Below, piece by piece: positions 36,075 through 47,827 of a stretch of 64,000 bases of DNA; position 1 is the first letter of the stretch; each line of letters opens with the position of its first letter. The notes below the pieces were generated by a model. That model was not told the origin of the DNA. It worked only from the letters and a program-made list of their open reading frames with translations, and ran no database searches. The stretch is from Bagarius yarrelli (taxonomy: Eukaryota > Chordata > Actinopteri > Siluriformes > Sisoridae). The stretch covers positions 829,928 to 893,927 of the forward strand of contig VCAZ01000092.1 of the NCBI GenBank assembly GCA_005784505.1. Reading direction: 5' to 3'. The position numbers and the translations under genes were made by a program.

Positions 36075-39000
36075 CTGCGGAAAGAAGGTGCATAAAGGGC
36101 AAATATTATACAATCTGAAGTAGGATTTATTTTATTTAATACATTAACATTCAGGGTATTTGGCAGACGCCCTTATCCAGAGCGACTTACACTTAAATAT
36201 TATGTTAACTGCTTATAGTAAAACTTTTGAAACGATATGATATCGATATTAAAGATTAAAATAATAATATCGCGATAGTTAACCGTACCAATATTTTTAC
36301 ACAGCCCTACTGAGTACTAACCACTGCATCCCAGAAACAACCCACGTGTTCTACCGATTTGGAAATGCTCTGCCTCAGCAATCACAATCAACCTTGTGTC
36401 ACATCCCCCCCCCCCCATTTCCCAGCTTCCAACACACTGACTCCCTCTTACAGTGACAGATGGTTTGTCTGATCGTTGCACATCGATAACTTTGTGTAAT
36501 GGGAACGTTAGAATAAAAATACTGACCTTGCTTAAAATATCATTCACTAGCTTGAGAAAGATCTCATCCACGTTGAAGTTGTCCTTGGCGCTGGCCTCGC
36601 AGAATCGCATCCCTGATATCCGTGAGGCAAACTGCCAATCAGGAGAGAGGGGAAAAAAACACAAGCAAATAACAGGACTGTAGAGTGGCAGCATCGGATG
36701 TTTATTGTTTGACTATGGGTAAGTGATTTAAAGGAGTTGGACTTTTATTCTATAAGCCAATATGCATATCCACCCTTGTACTTAGTGACGTTTTAACGTT
36801 CATGGTTAAGCCACCACAGTTGTAAAGTGTACACAAAACCTCAACATCTCAAGTTCTGCTACTTCCAGCTCTGCCACCTGTTTCTTCCTCAGCGCCACTG
36901 TATCTAAGCCATACATCATCGCTGGTCTCACCACTGTCTCTAAACCATACATCATCGCTGGTCTCACCACTGTCTCTAAACCATACATCATAGCTGGTCT
37001 CACCACTGTCTCTAATCCATACATCACAGCTGGTCTCACCACTGTCTCTAAACCATACATCATAGCTGGTCTCACCACTGTCTCTAAACCACCACTGTCT
37101 CTAACTAGCTGGTCTCACCATACTGTCTCACCATACTCATAGCTGGTCTCACCACTGTCTCTAATCTATACATCATAGCTGGTCTCATAGGTCTCTCACC
37201 ACTGTCTCTAATCTATACATCATAGCTGGTCTCACCACCTGTCTCTAATCTGTCTCAATCTATACATCATAGCTGGTCTCACCACTGTCTCTAATCTATA
37301 CATCATAACAGTGTCTCTAATCATACATCATCGCTGGGTCTCACCACTGTCTCTAACTCTCGCTGGTCTCACCACTAATCTATCATAGCTGGTCCCTCAT
37401 CCGCTCTCACCACTGTCTCACCACTGTCTCTAATCTATACATCATGTCTCAGCTGGTCTCACCACTGTCTCTAATCCATACATCATCGCTGGTCTCACCA
37501 CTGTCTCTGTCTCTAATCCTATACATCATCATCATAGCTGGTCTCACCCCTCTATACATCATGTCTCACCACTAATCTATATACATCATCGCTGGTCCTC
37601 ACCCACTGTCTCTAATCCATACATCATAGCTGGTCTCACCACTGTCTCTAATACCATACATCATAGCTGGTCTCACCACTGTCTCTAATCTATTCTACAT
37701 CATAGCTGGTCTCACCACTGTCTCTAATCTATACATCATAGCTGGTCTCACCACTGTCTCTAATCTATACATCATAGCTGGTCTCACCACTGTCTCTAAA
37801 CCATCTATACATCTCATACCACTAAACCATAACATCATGCTGGTCTCACCACTGTCTCTAATCTATACACCACTGTCATAGCTGGTCTCACCACTGTCTC
37901 TAATCTCATACATCATAGCTGTCTCACCACTGTCTCTAATCTATACATCATCTAGCTGGTCTCACCACTGTCTCTAATCCATACATCATAGCTGGTCTCG
38001 ACCACTCTCTATCATCACACTGGTCTCTAATCTAAACCATAACCATGTCTGTAAACTCAGCCATAGCTGGTCTCACCACTGTCTCTAATGTCTCTAAACC
38101 ATACATCATCATACGCTACATCATATAGGTCTCACCACTGTCTCTAATCCATACAATACTGGTCTCACCACTGTCTCTAAAGCTGGTCTCACCACTGTCT
38201 CTAAACCATACATCATAGCTGGTCTCACCACTGTCTCTAAACCATACATCATAGCTGGTCTCACACTGTCTCTAAGCCATACAATCATAAGCTGGTCTCA
38301 TCCACTGTCTCTAATCCATACATCATAGCTGGTCTCACCACTGGTCTATAATCATATACATCTACATCATAGTCTCACCACATGTGGTCTCTAAACATAC
38401 ATCATAGCTGTCTCACCACTGTCTCTAGTCCTCTAAACCATACATCATAGCTGGTCTCACCCACTGTCTCTGTAAAACCATACATCATAGCTGGTCTCAC
38501 CACTGGTCTCTAAACCATACATCATAGCTGGTCTCACCACTGTCTCTAATCCATATACATGTCTCTAAACCGTACATCATAGCTGGTCTCACCACTGTCT
38601 CTAAACTACCATACACATCAGCTGGTCTCACCACTGTCTCTAAACTATACATCATAGCTGGTCTCACCCACTGTCTCTAAACCATACATCATAGCTGGTC
38701 TCACCACTGTCTCTAATCTATACATCATACATCATAGCTGGTCTCACCACTGTCTCTAAACCAATACATGTCTCAATATACTCATCGCTGGTCTCACCCA
38801 CTGTCTCTAATCTAAACCATACATCATAGCTGGTCTCACCACTGTCTCTAAACCATAACATCATAGCTGGTCTCTACCACTGTCTCTCTAAAACCATACA
38901 TCATAGCTGGTATCACCCTGGACTGTCTCTAAACCATACATCATAGTGGTCTCACCACTGTCTCTAAACCATACATCATAGCTGGTCTCACCACTGTCTC

Positions 39001-41910
39001 TAAACCATACATCATAGCTGGTCTCACCACTGTCTCTAAACCATACATCATAGCTGGTCTCACCACTGTCTCTACCACTGTATCATACCATGTCTCTACA
39101 TTCATAGCTGGGTCTCACCACTGTCTCTAAACCATACATCATAGCTGGTCTCACCACTGGTCTTAAAAACCATACATAATAGCTGCTCTCACCACTGTCT
39201 CTAAACCATACATCATAGCTGGTCTCAACCACTGTCTCTAACCTACATACATTCATAGCTGGTCTCACCACTGTCTCTAAACTATACATGATTTTGACAA
39301 TGTAAAATGTGGTTTTTTTTACACTACCAATGAGAATTTATTATTTAAGTATATTATGGACTTTTTATTAAGACTCTAAAGAATCTGATGCATCTGATGA
39401 CCTTTTTAATCTTTTAAATGACTCTTAATTGAATAAAACAGCCGGCTAACAAGTTTAACTGCAGTACAAACATGGGGACAGCGACAGCCTGAAAGTCCAT
39501 TATTATATATTATTACAAAATCAACAGCGAGTGGAATACACTCGATAAAAAATACACCATAAAATAAATATAAATAGATTTGGATCTTTTACAGTTTTTA
39601 AAAAAAAAAAAAAAAACACCTTTATAACTTTCCATCACCTCCTACATCCTTACACTATAACAGAGGGTGTAGTGAGAAAAACACTTTTATAACCGGCTGC
39701 TACACCCAGACGAGCCACAGGGCATCAGTCTACGATATTTTACAGCTGGGGTGTCAGTTTTCTTAACTGTTTGGATGAAAGTTTACCGAGAAACGAATCA
39801 CAAACTGATAACGTAATTGTGATGCTGGAAAAAAAGAGCTGGTCAGAAAATAGTGTCATAAATTCCAGCCCATAACAAGGGTGTGTTAGGGACAGCATGT
39901 ATTACAGCGAGCTCGGGAGACACTCTTACCCTCTCAGCCTGCTGTCGCGGAATGACGCGGTCGGCCTCGCAGTCCAGCTTGTTCCCGACCAATAGGAGCT
40001 CGGCGTCCTCAGATGCGTACTGTTAACCAGAAAACAGTAATGATGAATATGTAGGAACATGGTTGACACTAGGGGTGGGAATCTTTAGGTACATTACGAT
40101 CTGATCCGATTCTGATTCTGGGAGTCACGATCCGATTCCAAAATCGATTCCTAATCTACACTTTATTCTAATTCTTCTGCCGTGTAATTACATGTTTACA
40201 TCTTTACATTTTAACCAGAATTGGAGTTTCTATGCTTTTTAATAAAGTTCAGTGTTCAGGATGAACTGAAGCTCTGAATGAAACATTGAAACTTCAGATT
40301 ATTATAATAATTATGAAGAACACTGAAATAACGCCGTAAGGACACACTGTCCCTCGACTCAAGCACCTGTAACGGTGTGTGAAACCCTGTGATATCCATG
40401 ACGGAGAACCGGCACAAATCCCTGGCACTAAAATTGCCACTGACCGAGTGATTCACTTCACCTTTTTTTTTAGAATCCGGTGGAAGCTTTGAGAATCAAT
40501 TCAGGATCGTTTGAGAATCAATTCAGGAATTGTTTGAGAATCAATTCAGGAATCGTTTGAGAAATAATTTAGAAATCGTCTAAGAAACGATTCAAGGAAT
40601 CGTTAGCGAGTCGATTTAGGAATCATTCGAGAATCGTTAGAGTAAGAATCACAATGAATTGATGAATCGATTTTTTTTTCTCACCCCTAGTTGACAGTCG
40701 GGTTGTGTTCGGTCTGATTTTCTGATGTTCACTGTACCTTGTCGATCATTTTCATCCATTTGGGCAGGTCTTCAAAGGTTTCCTGTTTGGTGATATCATA
40801 CACCACTACGATGCCTTTAGCTCCTCGGTAGTAGGCTGAGGTGATGCTGTTGAATCTCTCCTGCCCAGCGGTGTCCCTAAAACCACACCAAGAACTTCGA
40901 AACAGCTTCAACCCAGAAAAAACGAATTAACTTAATCAATTATTGATAAATGATCCTATATGAGTGTTAGTTGTGTGCATGGACATGCGTTGGTGTTAAA
41001 AACAGGTTTAATCAGCGGTTAGTGAGACCGTCTGCATGCAATATTCGCAATAAGCGTAAGATTTTTTTTTTCTGTTGATTTTATTTTGATTTATCTTCAC
41101 ACTTTGTGTATTATAATATTGACAATTTTAATTGTTTAAAATCAGCTGCTCGTTTTCTAGACTTTAAAACGTGAAGCTGTGCTTTTACTGTACCTTACTC
41201 CGCCCTAGCCTGGTTGCTAGAAACAGGATATGATGTCACAGAGGGCGTCACATGGCAGTGATGGCATGTTAAAGGTGAACAGTGGTGCAGCCGAGGATGC
41301 TGGGTAGTCGGATGTCAGTAGAGATGTGACACAAACACATGACATACAGAAATGGAGGTGGGATAAGTATAGGGTGAGAGAGTGAGAGAGGCAGGGGGTT
41401 AGAATAAACAGCTCTGGGGCGGTAGAGGAGTGGAAGGTAAAGGGGAAGCGGGATGCATGCAATCCTTTCACATTTCAAGCATTTTGTTTATGAGTCTCAC
41501 CTGATGTGACACGTGACATGAAATCTTTACCACATTATTACCCAAATATATTAAACATTAAATAATAAATGTAGAGGTGACAGTTTTATTGCCCCCCAAC
41601 ATAAACCACCCTGTAAAAATCCTAGACATTCCCTGAACATTCAGTTAAATAGGACAGGAGCACAGGTAGAGCAGTGAGGATGAGTCGAAACAGAAGCTCA
41701 GCCAGTCGTAGGGTAAAAGCAGGAGATGAGAGGAGGTAAAAGCAACACAGAGAGGAAAAACGATGGCGAAAAGATACTAAACTGGTGTCAGTATATACTG
41801 TACAGGTCGATGTGTGTCTGACTCCAGAATAGGGATGCAGCAATAAATCAATAATAGTTACAACAGTGGTGCTTCAGCTCACAGTGCCGAGGTTATTAAG
41901 GATACGGAGG

Positions 41911-41951
<41 letters not shown>

Positions 41952-43335
41952 GATTAACTAAGGCCACATTTACACCGTCTGACCCAATTCTGATTCTTTC
42001 TCCTATAATGTGGTACAGATGGAATATGACAGATGCCCATGTACGCAGAAAAAACAACAACAACTGGATTCCGATACTTTTAAATTGGGATCAGGTCTCA
42101 TCCAGATGTGGAAATAAATTGGATACGCACATTAATCAGACAGATTGGATTTTCACTTGTCAATGCGAGTCGAACGTCATTAAATATATATATATATAAA
42201 TAAAAAAAAAAGATTTAACATGGCAATCAATGCTACATTCGGCCAAGCCGCAATAAGGACTTTTTTTCCCTTCTCTTTAAAAGCACATCGTTTTGCCAAC
42301 TTTTAAAATACTGAATAATCATTTTGTCTTCGTCCATTGGGTTCATTGACCATCACACAGTTTTTACTTCCTTTTCTGGTCAGTACGTCTTACATAGGGT
42401 TGTTTTGGCTGTGTTTAGTGTAAATGCAGATATCGGATACGGGGCAGATTTAAGCGAATCATCAGAAAAATAGTCACCAAATCAGAATTGGGCATTAAGA
42501 TCTGCAGTGTAAACGCAGCCAATGACGGAACTCTTTCCTCTAAAGAAGCGCCTGAATTCTGCCTTTGGGAAGTTCTGGGTAAACATTGAATGGTTATCTG
42601 GTTCCTCTCAAGGTTCCTCGGGGAGTTATTTTATTATTTGCTCATTGGGGGACAAACCTACACTTTTCGCTGTTACTGCATTCTGTGTAAAGCTGCTTTA
42701 AGACAAAGTCTATTGTTAAAAGTGCTATACAAATAAAATAAAGTGCTATACAAATAAAATAAAGTGCTAGAATTTAATGGAATTGAATTAAATGACCAGG
42801 GCATCATTAAAGATGACCGATTAGAGTGGGATCACCTGCCAGTTTTGCATGCTAAAGTAAAGGTAATACATAACCGGGTTAAATTATGGGGCAAATTACT
42901 TCATTCCGGCCCGCCTGCCAAGAACGGCATGGAAAGGGGAACAGCGCGACTCATCTGAACCGCGTCGCACTCAGCGCTTTTAGCGCTGACTAAAGACAGA
43001 ACAAACAGGTTTACTCGCTGACTGATGTCTCTTATACACCATGTTTCTACTCGGGTTCAAGAAAATTACAGAACTGCAGCCTTTGACTACATTTAGTGTC
43101 TTTAAGAGGAAATATTTATGTAGCTTATATTTCATTCGAAATAAATAAATGATAAAAAACCCACTGTGATTCATTATCCCTGTTAAAGTATTATCTCTGT
43201 TTAAGTCAATAACGTTTCTCTCCTTTCTTTAATTCCAAAAGAGGGAAACAAAACTTCCGTTTGATATTATTATTATTATTATTTGATGCTTTATTATTAG
43301 CCGTCTGATTCCAATAGCAGCAGAAAGAAAGAGAC

Positions 43336-43389
<54 letters not shown>

Positions 43390-43905
43390 GAGAGAAGAGA
43401 GGGAGGAGTTGGATGAGAGAAGAGAGAGGAGAGCGAGAGAGAGAGAGAGAGGAGAGAGAGAGAGGGGAGAGAGAGGAGAAGAAGAGAGAAGAGGGACAGA
43501 AGGCAGGGAGAGCGAGAGAGAGGAAAGAGAGAGAGAAGAGAGAGAGAGAAAGAGAGGAACAAGGAAAGACAAGAGGGGAGAGAGAAGGAGAAAAAAAAGA
43601 GGAAGAGAGTTAGAGTAGGAGAGAAAGAGAGAAAAGAAAAGGGGGGAAAAAAAAAGAAAGGAGAGATGAGTATAGAAGGAGAGAGAGGGGACAAGAAAAA
43701 AAAAAAAAAAAAGAAGGAAGGAAAAAATAGAGAAAAAAAAAAGAAGAAAGAAGGAGAGGAAGGGAGAGACAGGAGAACAGGAAATGAGGGAGAGAAAGAA
43801 AGAGACAGAGAGAGAGAGAGAGAGAGAGGAAACAAGGACGAGAGGTAGAGAAAAAAAGAGAGAAGGGAGAAGGAGAGAAAGGAAATGAGGGAGAGAAAAA
43901 GAGAG

Positions 43906-43945
<40 letters not shown>

Positions 43946-43960
43946 AAAAGAGGAAAAAGG

Positions 43961-44033
<73 letters not shown>

Positions 44034-44111
44034 CAAGGACGAGAGGTAGAGAAAAAAAGAGAGAAGGGAGAAGGAGAGAAAGGAAATGAGGGAGAGAAAA
44101 AGAGAAAGAGG

Positions 44112-44160
<49 letters not shown>

Positions 44161-44763
44161 GGAGGAAGAGGAAAAGAGAAATAGAGGGAAACACATTATT
44201 CCTCAGGTTATAATCACACCAACAAAAGCTATAATCGCTGTGTTCCTACTCGAGTCTCAGAGTCATGTGAGCTGCAAACGTCTCTTCAGCAAGAAATATA
44301 GATATCAATTTTACTTCTAATTAACCTGCTAGATGGGATGGAGTGAGAACAGCAGCTCTTTCCCTCATTCTGCTCCTTACAATGTTTTATCAAAGACATT
44401 TTGGATCTTGGTCCATCTTCATAGCTTTTCTCTTCTAGTCGATTCTTTCTCCCTGCTGCGATATGAGACGCTGCCTAAAATCATGACTCAACGTCTGCAT
44501 TCGAATTAGTTCGGATTAGTCCGTCAGCGTGACCCTGAGAGAAAGAGTTTAATGCGCTACACTTCCTGGCTGGAAGCTCAGGACTGTCTGGAAATCACAG
44601 GAAATCACAGTGACGCCGTCAGAGCGAGTCAGAGATCGAGACGGAGCTCAATCCTGTCCACTTACCAGATCTGCAACCTGATCTTCTTCCCTCGGAGCTC
44701 CACCGTCTTAATTTTAAAATCCACACCTTCATGATGAGACAGATGGACAAGAAGAGAGAGAGA

Positions 44764-44799
<36 letters not shown>

Positions 44800-46899
44800 A
44801 AAAGAGACAAAGCGGATAGAGACAAAGAAAGAGACAGAGGAGAAAGAGAGAGAAAAAAAGAGAGAAATACAGAGACAGACAGAGAAAGAAGAGGGAGAGA
44901 GAGAGAGAGAGAGAGAGATGGAAAGACAAATAAACAGACAGAAGAGAGAGAGAGAGACAGAGAAAGAATAAACAATTAAAAAAAAAGGTTAAAACACGTC
45001 TCAATGTTCAACAGCGACAAACTGCTGAATGCTTAAATCTGATTGGATGAGGATGGGTTTTGTTTTGAGTTTTTTTCCTCATCACTGTTGCCTCAGCCTT
45101 CCTCACTGGGGATAAATCGAACTATACAACTTTAAGAACACATAAACAGCAAAACTAACATTACCTGCATGTGCATGCGTAATTAATGCGCTATGGTGAC
45201 GTATTATAATCACGTCCTGATGCAGATGTGCATGTTTGAATTAGTCCAACAGGACATGTTTCCAAATATGAATTGTTGTTGATGTTTATTTTATTTTGTT
45301 CTAACAATATTTTAATCATTTGAGCGGCTAGCTAAAAAACAAATAGCAGAAAAATGTTGTTAATATATGGGGTAGGAGCGCAAGATGGTCGCACCCCCCC
45401 AAAAAAGAAAACTCTCGTGCCTTGCCCTATAGTCATTTTGCGCCCTAGGCAACTGCTTACGTCGCCTATGCCACGGGCTGCCCCGTATAGACACTTTAAG
45501 AAAAGACATTTTAATCGTTCAGGGTTGAAAAAATGTTAATAAGAACCTGAATTCATTTATTCAGAAATTAAACCAATCTGCTCCAAATAAGAGCATGTAA
45601 TAAGTATGTAATAAGCATATAATAAGCATGTAATAGACATGAAACTGTCAGCTTTCGGCACCGTGTGTTTCCGCCGGTGTGCGTTATGGGATACGATGGA
45701 AGCCAATGACAGCCCGAGCGCCTTATGATACAAGGGTGACGGTGCAACAAACGCAGGCCGATCTGTGTGTCACAGCAGCTGTCTGTAAAAGTCGGACTAT
45801 TTTGGGATCTGTGTTCTGCTGATCCGATGCCAAGCCGAGAGCATGTGAGTGACACGGTTCAGTGTCAGGTGTCGTACTGATTTATTTTGGATATGAGCTT
45901 CGGGAAAATCCGTGAATAATAGAACAGACTGAATAATTCCGAATAAATAAAGTATTCGCAGTGACGGTATTCTGCTGGTCATGTGACTGACACAAACTTA
46001 CACTTAGGGATAAGTTTGTGTTTATCCATTTTAAGGATTTAGATGAGTTATAATCATTCATACTCAAGTTTAAACAATTGTTAGATTGTTTTATTAAATG
46101 TGTGGGTGTGTGTGTGGGTGTGTGTGTTGCTACATGTTTCAGGGAGAATACACAGTTTTGTATCTCAGCAGACTTCAGAAACATCTGGACTTAAAATCTA
46201 GCTGCAAACTTCTTCAGATTCTCGGTTACATTTTATCCAATCAATCTGCTCGACCCGGTCGCCCCTCATCAGACTCAGTTTTACAGGTTTCTTATTTTAT
46301 TTATATCCGACTCTTGGATCGGATTAGCGACTTGTGCTTTAGAAAACTAAACAAAAACAGACAATGGAAGAATACTAAGTTTACTAATACTAAGTTGCTT
46401 AGACGGACAAATCAGACGGTTTAGATTCTAAAGCTTCATCATAAAAGACATTTAATTATCACATCAGATGTCTTATTTATGACGCTATTAGAAGTCAACT
46501 TTTATAGGAAAATGGTGGTTAATCTTTCCATCAGGGGGTCTGAAGGATGTAGGAGATTTTGAGCCGATTGGATTTTTACAAATTCCGAAATACATTTGAA
46601 CTTGATTTCCTTATTAAAGATAAGTTACTTCTCAAAATTATTATTTATACATTATTTCACAAAGGACAAATAAACGCACAAATTAACATTCGGATTTATA
46701 CAATAAAATAAAAATAATTCTAATCTGTACCGTTATTTAATACCCTGATGACTAGATACAAATCTAGATAAAAGATAATCGTATATAAACAATATTTATG
46801 AATATAAATACCTAAATTTTTCTACCTAGTGTGTTTTTCGATGTGAAATTTACAACGTGTAACGTTGTTTTAATAAAACACAAACATTTAATAAAAGAT

Positions 46900-46966
<67 letters not shown>

Positions 46967-47827
46967 ATTTAAATACCGGCGTCCCGGTTCTAAACAAAAC
47001 AAGAAAAGATCGGAGGCGGAGGGAAAGGGGGTTTTTAAAACTATTCTTTAAAATATTATTATTAATATTATGGATGAATATTATGGGTTGAATAACAGTC
47101 ACACTAAACACACATTTTATATGTTTATGTAATTTCTGTTTTAATTCCAAATTCTAATAAATGCACAAAATTACCATTTTGGTTAAAAAAAATATTATAA
47201 TTAATAATAATAATAATTATTATATTATTATTATTGTTATTATTATTATTATCATTATTATTATCAGTAAAAAAAAATAGTAGTAATAAAATAAAAATTA
47301 ATAGATCAAAATGTATTGAGCTAGAAAAGTTTGGTTAGACACCACCAAGGTTGTGAAAAAAAATTGTTGGTGTGTGTGTGTGTGTGTAAACACAAATGAC
47401 CTGATAACCTTATCTGTGTTTTAGCTTTGTTAAATGACTTTTGTTAGTAATAAATAAATAAATATATATACATTTTGTTTATTATATTGATAAATAAACA
47501 GTAATCAGTGTTTCTCCTCCAGCAGTGAAAGAGGAAACAGCTCTTTAAGGAAAACCTCCAGGGGAAGTTGTTGGTTGTTGGTTTCTTACCCACGGTAGAT
47601 TTACACGCCTCACAGAAAGTATCATCAGTGAATCTCTCCATCAGGCTGGTCTTTCCCACCCCGCGGGATCCGATGATGATGATCTGAAGTTTATAATCCG
47701 CCGGTCTGGGTACCATCTTCCTGCGGCGCGACTGCGCTCCCATAGCGGGGGAGCCGGTGACGGGGCTGCCGCTTAAATTTCCACCGCCGCTGCCGGGCCT
47801 CCGCTGGATTTCACACCTCGAGTTCAT
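35967..47827 (-). CDS. rab12: RAB12 small GTPase, complete, six coding exons
   Basis: Rab12 is a membrane-bound GTPase of recycling endosomes and lysosomes, linked to transferrin-receptor degradation and to LRRK2. Exons are 47827-47590, 44726-44666, 40876-40738, 40019-39930, 36631-36527 and 36074-35967. They total 741 nt, or 246 residues plus stop (human 244 by my count). Visible motifs are the P-loop GSRGVGKT (residues 53-60), KSTVG in switch I (76-80), WDTAGQE (100-106), NKLD (159-162), EASAK (188-192) and a C-terminal CC pair for prenylation (245-246). Ser110 in RFNSITS aligns with human Ser106, the LRRK2 site. All splice sites are GT-AG and phases agree throughout. The start at MNSRCE gives the expected length; the frame is open upstream to another ATG at 47899. 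Introns carry large GA, LINE-minisatellite and hAT repeats. It is head-to-head with napg. Confidence 0.97.
36150..36196 (-). mobile_element. SINE family A tail fragment
   Basis: Only the tail, ttcagggtatttggcagacg to gcgacttacactta, is present. It is in rab12 intron 5. Confidence 0.5.
36527..36631 (-). CDS. rab12: rab12 coding exon 5
   Basis: This exon of 35 codons runs [18 protein letters not shown] to KLVNDILSK and contains the G5 motif SAK. The acceptor is attggcag and the donor AAG|gtcagt, both phase 0. Confidence 0.95.
36806..36897 (-). mobile_element. LINE ORF fragment next to array 2
   Basis: The minus strand reads [20 protein letters not shown], the part that follows [12 protein letters not shown] in the LINE ORF. 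It matches the piece beside array 1. Confidence 0.65.
36898..39290 (-). repeat. 36-bp LINE-derived minisatellite, array 2, rab12 intron 4
   Basis: About 65 units by eye of the same 36-bp sequence as at 22,597. Many have cca to cta or tcc changes, short deletions and fused partial units. The first five units are regular; the middle (37,100-38,700) is highly scrambled and 38,940-39,060 is regular again. Right of the array there is no further LINE sequence. Confidence 0.85.
39291..39929. other. rab12 intron 4 remainder
   Basis: It contains a run of about 19 A bases at 39,600 and nothing else recognised. Confidence 0.5.
39930..40019 (-). CDS. rab12: rab12 coding exon 4
   Basis: This exon of 30 codons begins [16 protein letters not shown] and contains the NKxD guanine-specificity motif. 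It lies between acceptor gttaacag and donor gtaaga. It has no open-frame flag of its own because it is short; it was found by matching the family order. Confidence 0.95.
40070..40689. mobile_element. hAT-like nonautonomous element, rab12 intron 3
   Basis: It begins taggggtgggaatct and ends tctcacccct a, inverted. The flanks gttgacac (40062-40069) and gttgacag (40690-40697) match at 7 of 8 bases. The right part repeats a short cgtttgagaatcaattcagg motif several times. Confidence 0.75.
40738..40876 (-). CDS. rab12: rab12 coding exon 3
   Basis: This 139-nt exon encodes [10 protein letters not shown] through PKWMKMIDK: switch II with the LRRK2-site serine, and strand beta-4. The acceptor is gttttag|GGACAC and the donor AAG|gtacag, phase 0. 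Confidence 0.95.
40877..41919. other. rab12 intron 2, nothing recognised
   Basis: No exon or repeat was recognised before the CA run. Confidence 0.5.
41920..41950. repeat. (CA)n microsatellite
   Basis: About 15 CA units in rab12 intron 2. Confidence 0.95.
41962..42522. mobile_element. DNA element Y, copy 2, rab12 intron 2
   Basis: It begins aaggccacatttacaccgtc and ends gcagtgtaaacgcagcc. It is collinear with 8960-9750 but lacks the SINE. Confidence 0.6.
42590..42775. repeat. dispersed repeat, reverse form, rab12 intron 2
   Basis: It contains cctctcaaggttcctc, gtgtaaagctgctttaagac and agtgctatacaaataaaata. The last 20 bp are tandemly duplicated. Confidence 0.5.
43320..44190. repeat. 870-bp GA-rich homopurine tract, rab12 intron 2
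   Basis: Nearly all plus-strand bases are purines. A segment from aaacaaggacgagaggtaga to gagaaaggaaatgaggga occurs at 43,830 and 44,031, exactly 201 bp apart. Long Ser/Leu-rich minus-strand open frames are artefacts of the repeat. Confidence 0.9.
44666..44726 (-). CDS. rab12: rab12 coding exon 2
   Basis: This 61-nt exon encodes [19 protein letters not shown], plus split codons for Gly80 and Trp100. The acceptor is atgaag|GTGTGG and the donor TCTG|gtaagt. A (TC)n microsatellite, read on the minus strand, ends about 22 nt before the acceptor and supplies its pyrimidine tract. Confidence 0.95.
44749..44965. repeat. GA-rich tract before rab12 exon 2
   Basis: (GA)n with agaca and aaaga breaks. 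On the rab12 coding strand it is a pyrimidine tract that ends 22 nt from the exon 2 acceptor. Confidence 0.9.
44966..46565. other. rab12 intron 1, mostly nothing recognised
   Basis: It has a short tandem of atgtaataagc units at 45,594-45,640 and a gtgtgggt run at 46,100. No alternative exon was recognised. Confidence 0.5.
45375..45490. repeat. possible DNA-element remnant
   Basis: ttgccctatagtcattttgc and cctaggcaactgcttacgtc are words I recall from dispersed fish elements. No termini were seen. Confidence 0.3.
46566..46990. repeat. direct repeat R, copy 1 (rab12 intron 1)
   Basis: It shares long blocks with 48,275-48,690, including acattatttcacaaaggaca, aataaacgcacaaat, aataattctaatctgta and ttaataccctgatgactaga. 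A (TA)n run is embedded at 46,905-46,964. Confidence 0.75.
46905..46964. repeat. (TA)n microsatellite
   Basis: About 30 TA units within direct repeat R copy 1. The other copy lacks it. Confidence 0.95.
47590..47827 (-). CDS. rab12: rab12 coding exon 1
   Basis: This exon encodes the Gly/Ser-rich variable N-terminus, the RRRK stretch, the RPADYKLQ beta-1 strand, the P-loop and switch I up to KSTV plus one base. The donor is GTGG|gtaaga, phase 1. It is CpG-rich and lies next to the presumed divergent promoter. Confidence 0.95.

Noticed and set aside
43206..44196. Minus-strand frames of nearly 300 codons made of Ser, Leu and Phe
   Set aside because: They are the GA-rich tract read on the pyrimidine strand; several frames are open together.
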